From the NCBI GenBank assembly GCA_003868215.1, contig QWDQ01000019.1:248001-312000 (forward strand): a DNA stretch of 64,000 nucleotides, given 5' to 3'. Made by a program: the position numbers and the translations under genes. This stretch comes from Pseudophaeomoniella oleicola (taxonomy: Eukaryota; Ascomycota; Eurotiomycetes; Phaeomoniellales; Phaeomoniellaceae). Numbering within the stretch: position 1 is the stretch's first letter; every line of letters begins with the position of its first letter. Below the pieces are notes generated by a model. The model did no database searches. It saw only the letters and a program-made list of their open reading frames with translations, and was not told where the DNA came from. Of this stretch, positions 1-11,744 are shown one piece after another.

Positions 1-2369
1 TCAAACAAAGGGAGCCAGGCGAGCCGCAGATCGATTACGGCGGTGTTGAGGGCAGGGAGATTGTCGCTGAAAATGAAGCGTTCGTGGAAGTTTTCCAGAA
101 GCTTTCCAAAGCATTGCGCGTGAAGAAGCATCCAGTATGGGACAAGGAGGGTAAGCGTCATGAGCTCGAAGGCAGTGTGGAGACAAAGGGTTTGCTTGGC
201 ACTGACGGCCGTAAATACGTGCTCGATCTCTACCGTATCACTCCTCTCGATATTGCCTGGTCCGAGGAGGTGGCTTCTCCGGCAGGTGTCGAACACGACA
301 GTTATCCACATCGGATGGCTGTTCTCCGGTTGGAGCTCATTGAGTCGTATTGGAGATTGAAGATGCAAGCATACGTCAAGGAAGAAGTCGAAAAGAAAAG
401 AGCAGCTAAGAAGACCGTGGAGGAGTCATCAAACTCCAAGGAATTGGAGGCACCGAAGAGCGAAGGGACTGACGACGAGAAGAACGACGAGACGGCGGCG
501 ACCAATGCCGACCAGGAACGCGTCGATCTTTCCGACTTCAGCATTGCCCTCAATCCCGATGTCTGTAGTGGCCAAGTGCCCCAAACAGGCGAGGAGGAAG
601 AAGAGCACGCCCAGGACGAGGCAGAAGTCCGTGCAGTCTGCGACCATCTCCGCTCTAAGGTTATTCCTGAATTGATCCAAGACTTGTATGAGGGCGATGT
701 GGGCTTCCCAATGGACGGTGCGTCTCTGAGCCAGCTCCTACACAAGCGCGGTATCAACGTCAGATACTTGGGGCGTGTCGCGAAGCTGGCTGAAGAGAAG
801 GGCCCGAGATTGCAAGCTTTGGTTGCACTGGCCATTCAGGAAATGGTTGCAAGAGCATTCAAGCACATCAGCAGTTCGTACCTGCGCCATCTTCCTACCC
901 CGTTCGGCACTGCCTGCTATGCCCATCTACTGAACTGCTTACTTGAATCAAAACAAGGGGCGAAACCCGTTGCTGAGATTGACGAGGAATTGCGCGAGCT
1001 GTATGCCGAGGGCGACTTCTCCTTCGAGAAGGTAACCCGAGCGAGTTTGCAAGCCGAGATCGAGACACAAGTCAGGAGACGATATAGGTACAGCCTGCAT
1101 GACAGCTGGTTGGCAGAGCTGAAGCCACTTCAGATGCTGCGTGAAATTGCCTTGAAGCAAGGGTTGCAATTGAGTGCAAGGAACTTCTTTACCTTTTCAA
1201 CTACGAGCGCCGAGGATGTCTCGGCTACCAACGGCGCGGGTGCGGAGGAGAGCAAGAAGAAAAAGAAGAAGTCGGCTCCCGTGGAGCAGACCAATGGTGT
1301 TAACGGTGATTCAAAGCATACATCCATCTTCACTCCGGACGACATCCTCAATATCGTTCCTGTTGTTAAGGATGCCGCTCCTCGATCTGCACTTGCAGAG
1401 GAAGCTCTCGAGGCAGGTCGAATCTCATTGGCACAGGGCCAGAAGCAACTTGGCCAAGAGCTGATCCTTGAATCACTTTCGCTCCACGAGCAGATATACG
1501 GCATTCTCCACCCAGAGGTTGCCAAAATGTACCATCAGCTCTCGATGTTGTACTATCAGACTGACGAGAAGGATGCAGCCGTTGAATTGGCTCGCAAAGC
1601 TGTTATTGTCACCGAAAGAACACTGGGTATCGATTCTGCAGACACGATACTTGCTTACCTCAACTTATCTCTATTTGAACACGCCGTATCGAACACTGCA
1701 ACCGCTCTGATCTACGTCCGCCACGCTCTCTCCCTCTGGAAAATCATTTACGGCCCATCACATCCAGACTCAATCACTACGATGAACAACGCTGCTGTTA
1801 TGCTTCAGCACTTGAAAGAATACGCGGCCTCGCGTGCTTGGTTTGAAGCATCTCTCGCTGTATGTGAAGAACTATTCGGGCGTCAATCTGTCAACACGGC
1901 CACTATCCTCTTCCAACTTGCGCAGGCGCTCGCTCTGGACCAGGATTCCAAGGCCGCGGTTAACAAAATGCGGGAAGCCTACAATATCTTCAAGACAGAA
2001 CTTGGTGCCGAAGACCGAAACACCAAAGAGGCTGAATCATGGCTCGATCAGTTGACACAGAATGCGGTTAGTATTGCTAAGCATGCAAAGGATATTCAAA
2101 ACCGTCGACTCGGTCGCATCAACATGCGTCCGCGTGTTACAATGGGAGCAAGACCCCAGCCTGGTATTGGGCAGTCGACTACAGCAGCAGCCAATGAAGG
2201 AACCTCTACTTCTGCAGGTGGTGCCAGCGGCTCACGTGGATTGGATAACAGGAGCATTGAAGAACTTCTGAAATTTATTGAAGGTGCTGATTCGAAAGAA
2301 GGCAAGAAGGCTAAGAGTGTCTCAAAGAATCCCCGCATGCGAGGTGCAAAAACCGGCGCAAAAGCCTAG
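1..2369 (+). CDS. cluA: Clustered mitochondria protein CluA (Clu1/Tif31), C-terminal part
   Basis: The frame is open from base 3 through the left edge to a TAG at 2367-2369, so this is the C-terminal ~788 residues of a protein usually near 1250 residues; the N-terminal part lies outside the window. The first visible residues (IDYGGVEGREIVAEN) and the following KKHPVWDK, KGLLGTDGRKYVLDLYRITPLD are the hallmark end of the CLU domain. An acidic/Lys-rich insert lies at about 415-600, a poly-Lys patch near 1250-1290, and a TPR block (kinesin light-chain type) at about 1420-2100. The family is cytosolic, binds mRNAs of nuclear-encoded mitochondrial proteins, associates with eIF3 and keeps mitochondria dispersed. 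No intron is needed in this part. Family assignment is secure. Confidence 0.97.
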   Translation, partial: KQREPGEPQIDYGGVEGREIVAENEAFVEVFQKLSKALRVKKHPVWDKEGKRHELEGSVETKGLLGTDGRKYVLDLYRITPLDIAWSEEVASPAGVEHDSYPHRMAVLRLELIESYWRLKMQAYVKEEVEKKRAAKKTVEESSNSKELEAPKSEGTDDEKNDETAATNADQERVDLSDFSIALNPDVCSGQVPQTGEEEEEHAQDEAEVRAVCDHLRSKVIPELIQDLYEGDVGFPMDGASLSQLLHKRGINVRYLGRVAKLAEEKGPRLQALVALAIQEMVARAFKHISSSYLRHLPTPFGTACYAHLLNCLLESKQGAKPVAEIDEELRELYAEGDFSFEKVTRASLQAEIETQVRRRYRYSLHDSWLAELKPLQMLREIALKQGLQLSARNFFTFSTTSAEDVSATNGAGAEESKKKKKKSAPVEQTNGVNGDSKHTSIFTPDDILNIVPVVKDAAPRSALAEEALEAGRISLAQGQKQLGQELILESLSLHEQIYGILHPEVAKMYHQLSMLYYQTDEKDAAVELARKAVIVTERTLGIDSADTILAYLNLSLFEHAVSNTATALIYVRHALSLWKIIYGPSHPDSITTMNNAAVMLQHLKEYAASRAWFEASLAVCEELFGRQSVNTATILFQLAQALALDQDSKAAVNKMREAYNIFKTELGAEDRNTKEAESWLDQLTQNAVSIAKHAKDIQNRRLGRINMRPRVTMGARPQPGIGQSTTAAANEGTSTSAGGASGSRGLDNRSIEELLKFIEGADSKEGKKAKSVSKNPRMRGAKTGAKA

Positions 2370-3557
2370 ATGGAGTAGCGAAATAACGTCTAGCGTATAG
2401 GCAGTGATTTGTTATCTGTATTTTATTTCTCTTATCCGTCTGTATACGAACGAGCATACCTCGGTGCATTTCAGGAACGGATATGTCAGAGGAGCAACAT
2501 TTGGAGGAACCCAGATTAATGGATTACCGACAGGATTGAGCCAGCGTCGGTCAGATGCTTGCCAATCAACATGACAGGGACGGGAAAGCAAGGCGTACAT
2601 GTTACTTGTATTATAATCATCCACTCATGTGGATCCCAACCTTTTGGATGTATTCCAAGAGGTTTTGAATAACAGACTCTCTCCACCCCTCCTCTCAACA
2701 ATCACTGTGCGGCAGAAGTACACCCTGGGTCATTGCACTTGGGGGCCACTATCCGTCAGGAACCACTCTCAATCCCGGTAGGTCTTTGGGTCCGTGGTCC
2801 CGGCTAGGTAGGCATCCCTGAATGACACTCCACAAGGGCCAATTTCGAAACTATCGTATCCACTTGACGGGAGCATCCACCCCCAACCGCCATCCGTCAC
2901 ACGTTCCGAACTTCCCTTGGCGAGATTTGACAACAACAAGTTGTATATCGAGTTCTCGTCTATGAGTACTATTTTGCAGCCATGGATACGATTGAGCTCA
3001 ACGATGTTGGAGTGTCCACAGCCAACTCCTGGCATACACTGGACTGGGATTCAGTGTATAGTAGTAGCCATGGGGGTTCATAGTGGTCGCTCGGAAACTC
3101 GATTGGATAGTAGTGCGTAGTGTTGGGAGAAAATGGATTCAGTCCTGTATGAATGTGGACGAGTAGAGTGGGAATATGTTACTGCGATAGCTGAGAACAC
3201 TGCGATTCGCAGGAGATGGCATGGTTTGCATAGAATACATCACACGGCCGTTGACAGCGAATCAATGGCGTGCCAAGTCACGGTTACTTATTCCTAATCA
3301 TGTCGATGCCCCGGGGTCCGCCGGAGTTTTCCCAAATTCCGGGGAATCCTCACATGCATTTCCCTGGATTTCGGGAATTGAGCCTCTCCTTCCCAGAAAT
3401 CATGGAACTCCAATGTGCGAGTGTTTGCCATGATGATTCTTCTCAAATTGATGAGCTGCCTCTGATCTCTCTTCCCTCTTTCTTGCCATTATTTGTTTGT
3501 CATGAATGTAAAGACAAAGTTGTTTGCTTGATTCTGTCCCCCCTGCCCCCCTGTCCC
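2370..3557. other. Intergenic, no gene seen
   Basis: This holds the 3' region of cluA and the upstream region of the next gene. Only short overlapping frames are present on both strands; none has recognisable protein content. The open frame of the next gene technically extends back to 3270, but the residues before 3558 look like translated leader (Cys/Pro/Leu runs without domain content). Confidence 0.6.
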
Positions 3558-5801
3558 ATGATGTTGCGAGCTTTCAGACCAGAGATGGCAAGTACCTCAT
3601 CAATTGAATCGGATATGCACAAAACAGACGATAGCATTGGGGGCCAGCATCTCAATGCCTCGAAAGCAAGGCCTATGCGTCACCAAACTCTGTACAAACG
3701 GCATAGTTTCGCACCTTCCCAATCTCAACATCGGGCCAACGCCTTGCAGGCTGTGAATTCTGCCTTCAGACAAAAGGCTGACAGTGATTCCTTCGTCTCA
3801 TGCCCATCTCGGAATATCAGTGTGCTTGACACGTGGGCCGATGAGAATCCCAGACACCTTGTTCGTGTGGCGCAACAAGGTTCGTTGGAATTCACTCATG
3901 ATACTGGTCAATGCCCAGTGCATACAAACAAGTCGCTCAACGTCGACTGCGTAAATGCATCTTCGTTCAACCATGAGCCCACATCGAAATCCTATATTCT
4001 CTACTACCTGCAACACCTTTCACATATTCTCTTTCCTCCACTGCGACCCCTGTCCAGATCTGTGGCATGCCTGCCAGCTCCAATCGCCGGTGACGACCCG
4101 TACATTGTCAATCATCACAAGTACCATGATCTGATAGCTGTGAGGGGCGTCTCTGATCTCCTCTCACATAAGTCCCCCCAACGCGACCTGGAAAATGCAC
4201 GAAAGGCTTCAAACTGCTCTTGCATAGCTCTTAACTTATCCTCCTGGAATGCGCACATCATTGGCTCACGCACTTCACTTGAAGCTGCGGGATGCCTTTG
4301 GTACGACCAATCTATCGGCATGATAACAGGCGGCAAAGCATGGAGTGCACTGTTGCCGCCCTTCTTATCTAAGCGTTCCGTAAAGGATCCCTGTTGTCCA
4401 GTAAGTGCGCAAGACTCGAATTGGCTCGATCAGCTTGCAGAGGCCGGGCTCGAAACGGCTACAACTTCAAAGCAGCGAAACCGATCAATCGAGGCAAGAT
4501 GCATGGAAAGTGATGGGCAACCTTTTGTTCATGCGGGGACAAGGCAACGTCCGCCGCACGGCAATGCATCAAAGCCTAGATCGCAAGCTGACCACAAAAA
4601 AGCAAAATCAAAAACTACTGGTAGTAGTCGAACAAATACCAGCAGTGGATTTTCCAAAGGCAAAGGTATCAGAAGGCCCCATTCAGATGACGAAGGTGAT
4701 GCCGGGCCATCTCGACCTCGAAGAAACAAAGAATCTCACCAGAACGAGCGAGGAGGAGGGAAAAGGTGGTACAAATGCCCCTTTGCAGTTTCTCGGAAGC
4801 TACCAAAGTTTCAGGACTCCTGCGTTGGAGCTGGCTCTTATGATGTTCAACGCCTAAAAGAATATCATCTCCAAGATGTTCACCGTTTGACGAAGGCTGA
4901 TATGCGCCTAACACGGGGCATAAGCAATGATGAAAAATATCACGAGCTGTTTTGGAAACTTCATCCCGAATCCATGGACCAGAGAACCATCCCACATCCT
5001 TACTATGAGGTCGGTCCCTCTTCGTCTGATAATACTACCGGGACTGGATTTGACAACGCTCCTTCTATCGAACAGACTGGCTTTAGGAGCTTGATTTCCC
5101 CAAATCTTGGAATTACGACACGTTTTCAAGATAGCGATCTCACGGAGGTGGGGTCGGTATATTTGGGACAGCCAACACGCCCCACTGGTATTTGCTGTTG
5201 CCTTGACCATGGGGAAGGATGTGTAATCCTGATAGATGGCCCGTGCGCATGCTGCAATGGATGGCGAGCGACCTCGAAGGAGGCGATACCGTATTTGAGA
5301 CCTACTGAGACCGAGCATGCTTGTCGTTGCGCTTTTCATGTACCTAAGTGTGAAGAACGGACACGCGATACTGGCGCGAGCAAATGCTTTTGTTGTAGCG
5401 GGTGGTTGCGGTGGTCAGACCGAGCCTTACCTTTCATCACGGAGCCAAGGGGACACCCGAATGTACCAGCACATGGCCAACGCCCAGGAATCGGTGCAGC
5501 TTCCGGAGGTGCTCCTCAGTACCCTTTTACCTTGGACGACTTGCCAACTGTACAGATCAACCATCCGACAGAATTCCTACCGTATTCCCCAAGTGCCAGT
5601 ACATCATTTGATATGTTCGGACAAACCGACAATACCACTGATAGTGCTACGACTACTACTTTTCCGACCACCATAAGTTCAGATGCATACGCAATGCTCG
5701 ACCAACATCTGCAACCCAGCCAACTTGAGTCTGACAACAGTTTTTTTGATCAGTACATTAACACCGATGACGACATGGAATTCGATCGAACCAATATATA
5801 A
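3558..5801 (+). CDS. C2H2-like zinc-finger protein with a tandem Cys/His module
   Basis: One open frame of 747 codons; several in-frame ATGs exist (3300, 3558, 3585) and the start is uncertain. Residues ~405-445 carry a degenerate C2H2-type finger (C-x14-C...H-x4-H), followed by an ELFWKLHPES...IPHPYY segment; that pairing is typical of a large family of unnamed Pezizomycotina nuclear proteins. Downstream come two copies of a Cys-rich unit (5193-5297 and 5322-5438) with the pattern C-x-C-x2-H-x3-C-x(7 or 11)-C-x-C-C-x-G-W-x3-S-x2-A-x-P-[YF]-[LI]. The middle region is Lys/Ser-rich and basic; the C-terminus is acidic (DNSFFDQY...DDDMEFD), which would suit a transcription factor. Unrecognised introns in the first third are possible: 4402-4441 reads like a minimal intron. 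Role unknown; DNA or RNA binding is inferred. Confidence 0.65.
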   Translation: MMLRAFRPEMASTSSIESDMHKTDDSIGGQHLNASKARPMRHQTLYKRHSFAPSQSQHRANALQAVNSAFRQKADSDSFVSCPSRNISVLDTWADENPRHLVRVAQQGSLEFTHDTGQCPVHTNKSLNVDCVNASSFNHEPTSKSYILYYLQHLSHILFPPLRPLSRSVACLPAPIAGDDPYIVNHHKYHDLIAVRGVSDLLSHKSPQRDLENARKASNCSCIALNLSSWNAHIIGSRTSLEAAGCLWYDQSIGMITGGKAWSALLPPFLSKRSVKDPCCPVSAQDSNWLDQLAEAGLETATTSKQRNRSIEARCMESDGQPFVHAGTRQRPPHGNASKPRSQADHKKAKSKTTGSSRTNTSSGFSKGKGIRRPHSDDEGDAGPSRPRRNKESHQNERGGGKRWYKCPFAVSRKLPKFQDSCVGAGSYDVQRLKEYHLQDVHRLTKADMRLTRGISNDEKYHELFWKLHPESMDQRTIPHPYYEVGPSSSDNTTGTGFDNAPSIEQTGFRSLISPNLGITTRFQDSDLTEVGSVYLGQPTRPTGICCCLDHGEGCVILIDGPCACCNGWRATSKEAIPYLRPTETEHACRCAFHVPKCEERTRDTGASKCFCCSGWLRWSDRALPFITEPRGHPNVPAHGQRPGIGAASGGAPQYPFTLDDLPTVQINHPTEFLPYSPSASTSFDMFGQTDNTTDSATTTTFPTTISSDAYAMLDQHLQPSQLESDNSFFDQYINTDDDMEFDRTNI
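5193..5438 (+). repeat. Tandem duplication of a 35-39 residue Cys/His module (protein level)
   Basis: Copy 1 (5193-5297) and copy 2 (5322-5438) align with identical spacing of all Cys, His, Gly-Trp, Ser, Ala and Pro positions; the only length difference is 4 residues in one loop (7 against 11). Each has five Cys and one His in the core, sufficient for one or two metal sites. The DNA copies are clearly diverged, so the duplication is old and conserved by selection on the protein. Confidence 0.75.
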
Positions 5802-7268
5802 TGACAGGTTCCAGTCGCTGATCGATTGACAACCGTCTAAACAAGTCCCGGACTTTCTGCTCCTTACACACACCACGAGGGTCGGGTTGGGTTGGATCGC
5901 GGGTACCCCACTCAGGGGTACAGATGTAGTAACGAGTTACCAGCTAGATACTAGGTACTAGGTAGGTAGGTACCTATCCCTCTCAGGATCGTCACCAGGA
6001 GGTAGAAAGAGGTAAAGACTGCAAACTTGGGTGGAGTTTTCGACCAATCTTTCCGACACATGGCGCAACCTACATGAATACCTACACGTGCCTAGAGGTA
6101 GGTAGGTGGCTGTCATGAAACGACTCGGACATTCTGATCAAATGCCTACTACATGATTGGAAACTGTTTACTTACTCGGCGGTTTTGGGACAGTTTTGGA
6201 ACGGTTAGGGTCATAATTCAGATTAAAGTTGACCAGCGCCCGCGTCACAGACCGTTGTGCTACCGTAGCAGCAACAAGACAACAGCTACAAGTACTGCAC
6301 TAAGTCTAGGACATACTGTACCTACCGTACCTATATAAGCCGATTGCATTGCCTTTTGTAAAAAAAGATTTCATCAAAAAGAGAGAGATCGATTTTTCTA
6401 ACATTTTTTTTTTTTTTCAATATGTATAGGTACATTCTTTGAAGACTTGAGTTAAAAATAAATAAATTAAATTGAACATCTTCCAAAGAAATTACAATAA
6501 ATACCTAATACCTAGTACCTTATGGCCACTGGCCCTACAGGATTGCACAACTGTGACACAACTGTAGCACCACTGTGACACCACTGTGACCGTCACTGTG
6601 GTACAATTGAACACTCTCAGATCCGTTAATTAAGGCTAGTACCTTAGGTTATAACCCTTGCAAGATTTCTGTATATAGAAAGCATCTACCCAATTAGGTA
6701 CTTAGTATAGGTACTTTAATTAAATAAAATACGTAGTAGATACATTGAAAGAGATTAGTAGGTACAGTGTTTTATGGGAAAGATTTTATATATTTCAGTT
6801 CAACGGGGCCAAAAGATTGATGGGTCGCTGCCGACGTGCATGTTAGGAAATAGGTACCTAGGTACCCAGGTGAAATTTTCGGTGGGCAGGTTCACTGATG
6901 CAAATGTGATACAGATGCAGATTGATTGTGGTTACGTCAAATCACCTAGGTGGCTTGCAAGGTACTAACCTGGTAGGTATGTATGTATGCATATAAGCTC
7001 TAGAACGATAGAGCTCTGTAACAGCAGAGCATTGGCTAGCTTCGATATATGTACAGGAAAGAAAACAGCAAGCTACCTTACCTAGCTGTAGAAAGGACGT
7101 CCCACGCTTTCCAGACCAAGGCCCAAAATCAAATCGTTCGAACATCTTGACCGAAGAACGAACCGGATGAAAATCGCAGAAACATGATCGCTCCAGTTTG
7201 GGAACAGTAACAAGAAATTCGCTCATTGACGATAACAGATGTCCAAGAAGATAAGGCATAAGCTGTAT
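5802..7268. other. AT-rich intergenic stretch with TAGGTA motifs
   Basis: No gene seen. It contains many short TAGGTA/TACCTA words, an exact TACCTAGGTA palindrome at 6855-6864, a poly-T run near 6406, and an 11-bp tandem repeat at 6547-6590. Flanking genes converge here (the ferric reductase ends at 7269 on the minus strand), so this is mostly terminator/3' territory. Confidence 0.6.
6547..6590. repeat. 11-bp tandem repeat, 4 copies
   Basis: Four head-to-tail copies of ACMACTGTGAC (6547, 6558, 6569, 6580), one with a two-base change in its tail, followed by a fifth partial ACTGTG. Purely intergenic. Confidence 0.9.
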
Positions 7269-9136
7269 CTACCATGTGAAACTTTCTTCAATGAAATCGA
7301 TATTGTTCCACTTTGACCTCTGGTTGCATACCCTTCTGATCTCATCTTGTAGTTCACCTGTACCACATACAGTGACCCCCATAGCGCCGACCTGGTTCTC
7401 GCATTCCTTGCCGATAAGCGTGTCGATGCCAGGACGGCCAGGGAACATCTGCACGGTAGAGCTAGGACTGTGGACTTCCTTGGCAGATCTCGGTCGCGTG
7501 ATAAATAGCTTGATCGTGAGAACTTCTCTTCTTCTTTCCATGCTGAGAATCTGAGTCATCCATGGTCGGATCCACTCGAGGTGTTCTGGTGACTGGATGG
7601 TCCAGATGAGAACAACTCTGCGAGTGGCTACAGTACCATTGGCATATCCGGCGACAAGGTGGCGAATATATGGGACCTGATGAGTAATTCCAACACCTCC
7701 AGCGAACAGCATGACCGTTCCATAAGAGTCAAGTGAGCGAGTAAGACCATAAGGACCGTTCACAAAACAATTCAACGTCAATTTGGCACCATCAAAAGCT
7801 CCGGCCTTTTCGGCTTTCTGCCAAAGGGAATTCGTGAACCCGGTGCGGCGGCGAATGACAGCAGAAAATGTTGTAGATGTTACGGTGTCTGCGTCTTGGC
7901 GTGTCATCACGAGACCTTTTTCATCTGACATGATGGACGAAGCTGAAGAAAGAAGATCTTGAGTTTCCGACCAGGCAATTGAAAATGGGTGAGATGTCCA
8001 GATGCCGACTGAAGGAATGGTGACGAAGAAGTACTGTCCTGGTTTGAATGTCCATGGGCGAGCCACATGGAAAGTCACACGCATAGCATCGCCTGGCATT
8101 GCTTCAATGACAGCTCTCGACCCTCCATTACCGACGTTATGGTAGATCAACGTTACGAGGCGGATAAGACGTTCTACGGCCCAGCAAACGATGGCACCCA
8201 AGAGGTAGTTCTGCTGAGGCAATCCAGCCAGATGAATCCAGAGGAAAGCGAGAGTGACGACCACAAAAGCAATGTGAAGATGCAAGAATGTCTCATAGAA
8301 TGCATGACGGATCGGAGACCAGGCAAAGAGGACTATCGCGCATAAGAGAACGGTCGCGATCAACCCTGAATAGATGAAGGAGCTCTCTCTGAAGGCACCA
8401 GTGACCGCTGCCCAGCTAGCTGTTTGGAGTTAGCACGAGACCATCAATGGCCGATTGGGACAGCCTTACCTTTTTGTTCAGTTGCAATAATCCAGCAAAG
8501 GGTGTGCGCTACCGCTTCGAGGGCCACGATCCTACCGAACAGGCGATGCATCATATTGAAAGAGTCGTATGATACGTTCAGCAATTGGATCAGTGGATTA
8601 TTTCGGCCGGCCATGATCACCAGAGGAATCAAATTGACCGTAGAGAGCGTACCAGTCCTATTCCGAAGAAGAGGCAGGACCTCCTTGGATGGGCTGCTCC
8701 ATGGAAGATTATATACCGACAAGGCTACATTGGCAGCAATGATGGCAATCATGAACAGGGTCTGGAAACGAGTAGGAAGCGTTCCCAAGTTGACAGCGGC
8801 GGAGAGTTTGAATTCGGCATTATGTCGTTTGCTGAACAGCGGTGCATACAGGAACCTGCGTTTCATCGAGGCCCAGGTCGGATTGGGGACTGCAAAATAT
8901 CGCTGGGAACCATTATTCAACGAGGTAAGGTGTCGAACATATTGCACAGCGTACAGAACCACCCGATAGATGAACACAACACCGATAAATGCTGCCGTAG
9001 CGACCAGAAAATCATTTGAGAGGTCATTATTTGACGGACCACTCGTCTCGGATTTCGCACCACCTGATGAACTTGACTCAGCGAAAGCAACCTGTGCGAA
9101 TGCTGCCAATAGAGCAAGAACCAGCCTTCGAGCCAT
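7269..9136 (-). CDS. Ferric reductase (FRE/NOX-like transmembrane flavocytochrome)
   Basis: Two exons: 9136-8470 and 8419-7269, with a 50-nt phase-1 intron (GTAAGG donor, GCTAAC branch, CAG acceptor); 605 residues. The N-terminus (MARRLVLALLAAFAQVAFA) is a signal peptide or first membrane segment. Several membrane helices follow, with paired heme histidines: one pair in MHRLFGRIV...EAVAH, the second in FLHLH...LWIH. The FAD-binding part has PGQYFFVTIP and the HPFSIAW motif; NAD(P)H binding is shown by LFAGGVGITHQVPYI and the C-terminal VCGTGELQDEIRRVC. The enzyme reduces extracellular ferric (or cupric) ions at the plasma membrane for uptake. No clear iron-regulatory GATA cluster was seen upstream and no permease/oxidase neighbour is present, so it is probably a solitary reductase. 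Confidence 0.92.
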
Positions 9137-11744
9137 TATTGCTGACGACGGACGTAGAGTGGAGATGTTTGATTGATGTGCCGAATGCTGTCCTTAAGGA
9201 TTCGATTCACAGAGGTGGTGAGACCTGAGAAGTCTAGACTTTTAGATTCCACATACGTAGCTGGAAGGGATCTGTGGAGCCAGCCACAACCGTAGGTAAA
9301 GAAGCGAACGTGGTCGACGACGTTGAAGCACCGGCTTCTTCTCTTCGATGAGGTAAATGAACCCTTGAATCAGGTTTCGACGCGTGACAACCTGAGGACT
9401 GATCTGCCAGACGTGACGTTGAAATTCCTCACAGAGGCTGAAGTTGTAGTACTAGTAGCCCGTTTTGAGCCAATTCGGATAGCGCGTGACTTGACAACTG
9501 AGCAATGGCTATTGCTATCGAATATCCTTCTCCAAGCGAGAATAAAATGGATTGATAGAAGAGAAATGAATGAACTCAAGAGAACCTGCTGAGGACAGTC
9601 GCACTTTGTTTAACAGTCGTCAAGACGGCAAAGAGGAAGTGGTAAGGATAGACATCAAGACGAGAAAGAATGAATGGAAGTGGAAGAAAGGGCTGAGATG
9701 AGATGAGGAGCGAAACCGAAGATCGCGGTGGATCGAGGGGGGGCTCGAGGGTGAGGTTTCGTTTCGTTTAGGATGTTTGAGGTTGATCGACCGAGGCTCC
9801 GCTCTGGAAGTTTACTGCATAGTATCGTAGTACAGCGTCCGCCCAGACCAACCAGATCAACTAGGTCAACCCAAATCAAGTTCCCGCGGATTCCTCAGCG
9901 TGGCTTACCGCTCAACCTACGCCCAAATGACGCCAAGCTACGCGCATCGGAATCAAGCATAAATGTAATTTCTTGCGAGATTGACGCGCTTCATTGGCGA
10001 GACCCTCGAGACCTTTCCGATCCTCTGTCCACATCCTCGTCATTAAACTTTGCTAACAACCCCCGCGTCCCCTCCAATCAATCCATTTTAACTTGGATTT
10101 GTTTTCGTGTGTTGTTTTGGTGTAACCCGATCACCTATTCGACCAGCAGACAAGTCCCAGCTGAATGCTTCACAGCAGACAACATAATCACCTTCCAGCT
10201 CTTCATGCTTTGGAACGAAACGTCGTCGTCATGGTCATCATACCACTGGCCACGTCATCTTTTGTCATCTTGCGACCCAACCAGTTCAAGCAAAACTGGC
10301 CTTCCTGAAGCTGCCTCCTCCGCTACAGTTGCAAGCATTTCATCCAGTCTTTCCTCTTTGAGATGATATCTTCAAACCATCAGGGATCCGAGCAATTTTC
10401 TCCAGCTTCAAATATACTACGTAGTATATGATAGCGATCGTGGCACTTCATCTATATCTTTCACCTCCCTTGTCGCTGATGTCGCTGTGTGACCTTCTGG
10501 TCATTTGTATGAAACAAGGCCCTTGCTGCCAACCCTTTCTTGGCATCTTGGTTAAGAAAGAGATCGCATAGTTGTAGGCCTCTTTATATCAAACAGGGCT
10601 GTTTCGTTCATTGTATGAGTGCCGGTGTGTGGCTGAGGTGTTCTCGCTTGTTACATTGGCAACAACGGATCGCTTCTCTCATCTCATCTCATCTGATCTT
10701 ATCTCATCAAGTAGACCGTCTCCATCTGCAATGGAGAACAATCCAATTTGCTATTGCATTGATGACAAGCAAAATCCACCATGGGATGGGCCATGATCCA
10801 ACGAACAGCTCAGCCCAGTGAAAGACGGGTAGCCTGGTGTTCAACTTTTGACATCCAGCACTGTTTCATATCCCCGCAGGGCAAGTATTTCAACCACAAT
10901 GCATGATATGCGACTCCTTACCGGGTGTCGTTTCAGAGATCTGTCGCTATTATCGTATGTTTCGGCTACGCCATCCATATCTACAGTTTTCTCAAACGCT
11001 AGGCGTTCAACGGCGCTCCTTAGCTGTGGCTCTAAAAGGGGGATAAAAGGGTAAGCACGAATCGAGAAAGGACAACTGACACTGGGATTTTAACCTTGGC
11101 CGAGATACACTGAAGTTCGTCCTATATAACGTTGTATCGAATGTATATACTTAATCTATAGCAACCAAATACAATGCCTCTCTCTCCAATATACCGTTCT
11201 ATTACACACCTTCTGCCCTACTTGCAAGAGATCCCAAGCTGAACTCCGACGACATCAATCACATGAAGGAAAGCGAACAGAGTAGGTAAAATGCCAAAAC
11301 AAAAAGAAGGTAAGAGCCGCTGCATCAAGCTTTGGTAATGATAAAGTAGGTACATGGGCGAATATGCATTGGTCTTCGGACATCAAAGAAGGGGATGCGC
11401 AGATCGTAGACTCGTTGATCAAGGGGACGCTGAAATGGGAAATGCAACAGAGAAAAAGGAAACCTAAGGAAATGCTCTCAATACACCACCTCCAGAGCGC
11501 ATGCGATCAACTGTCTAATCAACTCCCAACTTTATACACACCCATGACTGCCGTTGTTATTGCATGCTTCATTATTCTCATCGTTCGGGTTGCTTTCCGG
11601 TCGAGCTGGAGCTTTCGTCATGCTCACTGCAATGCCAACGTATCTGCACGGCAAGACCACTACCCGAACGTCGACTTGAATTTTTCCGATGTCGCATCTT
11701 CAAACCAGTCTCTGTTTTAGCGTGACATCTTGGTCGTTCGAGCC
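9137..11744. other. Long intergenic region, no gene seen
   Basis: Upstream region of the ferric reductase and downstream region of the next minus-strand gene. Open frames up to 197 codons (9773-10366, plus) show no domain, no conserved composition and no splice context. A short ATCTC-type run occurs near 10680-10710. I see nothing else in this 2.6 kb. Confidence 0.5.

Noticed and set aside
9773-10366. 197-codon plus-strand open frame
   Set aside because: Composition is that of non-coding DNA, no domain, no splice context, no clean promoter or stop environment.
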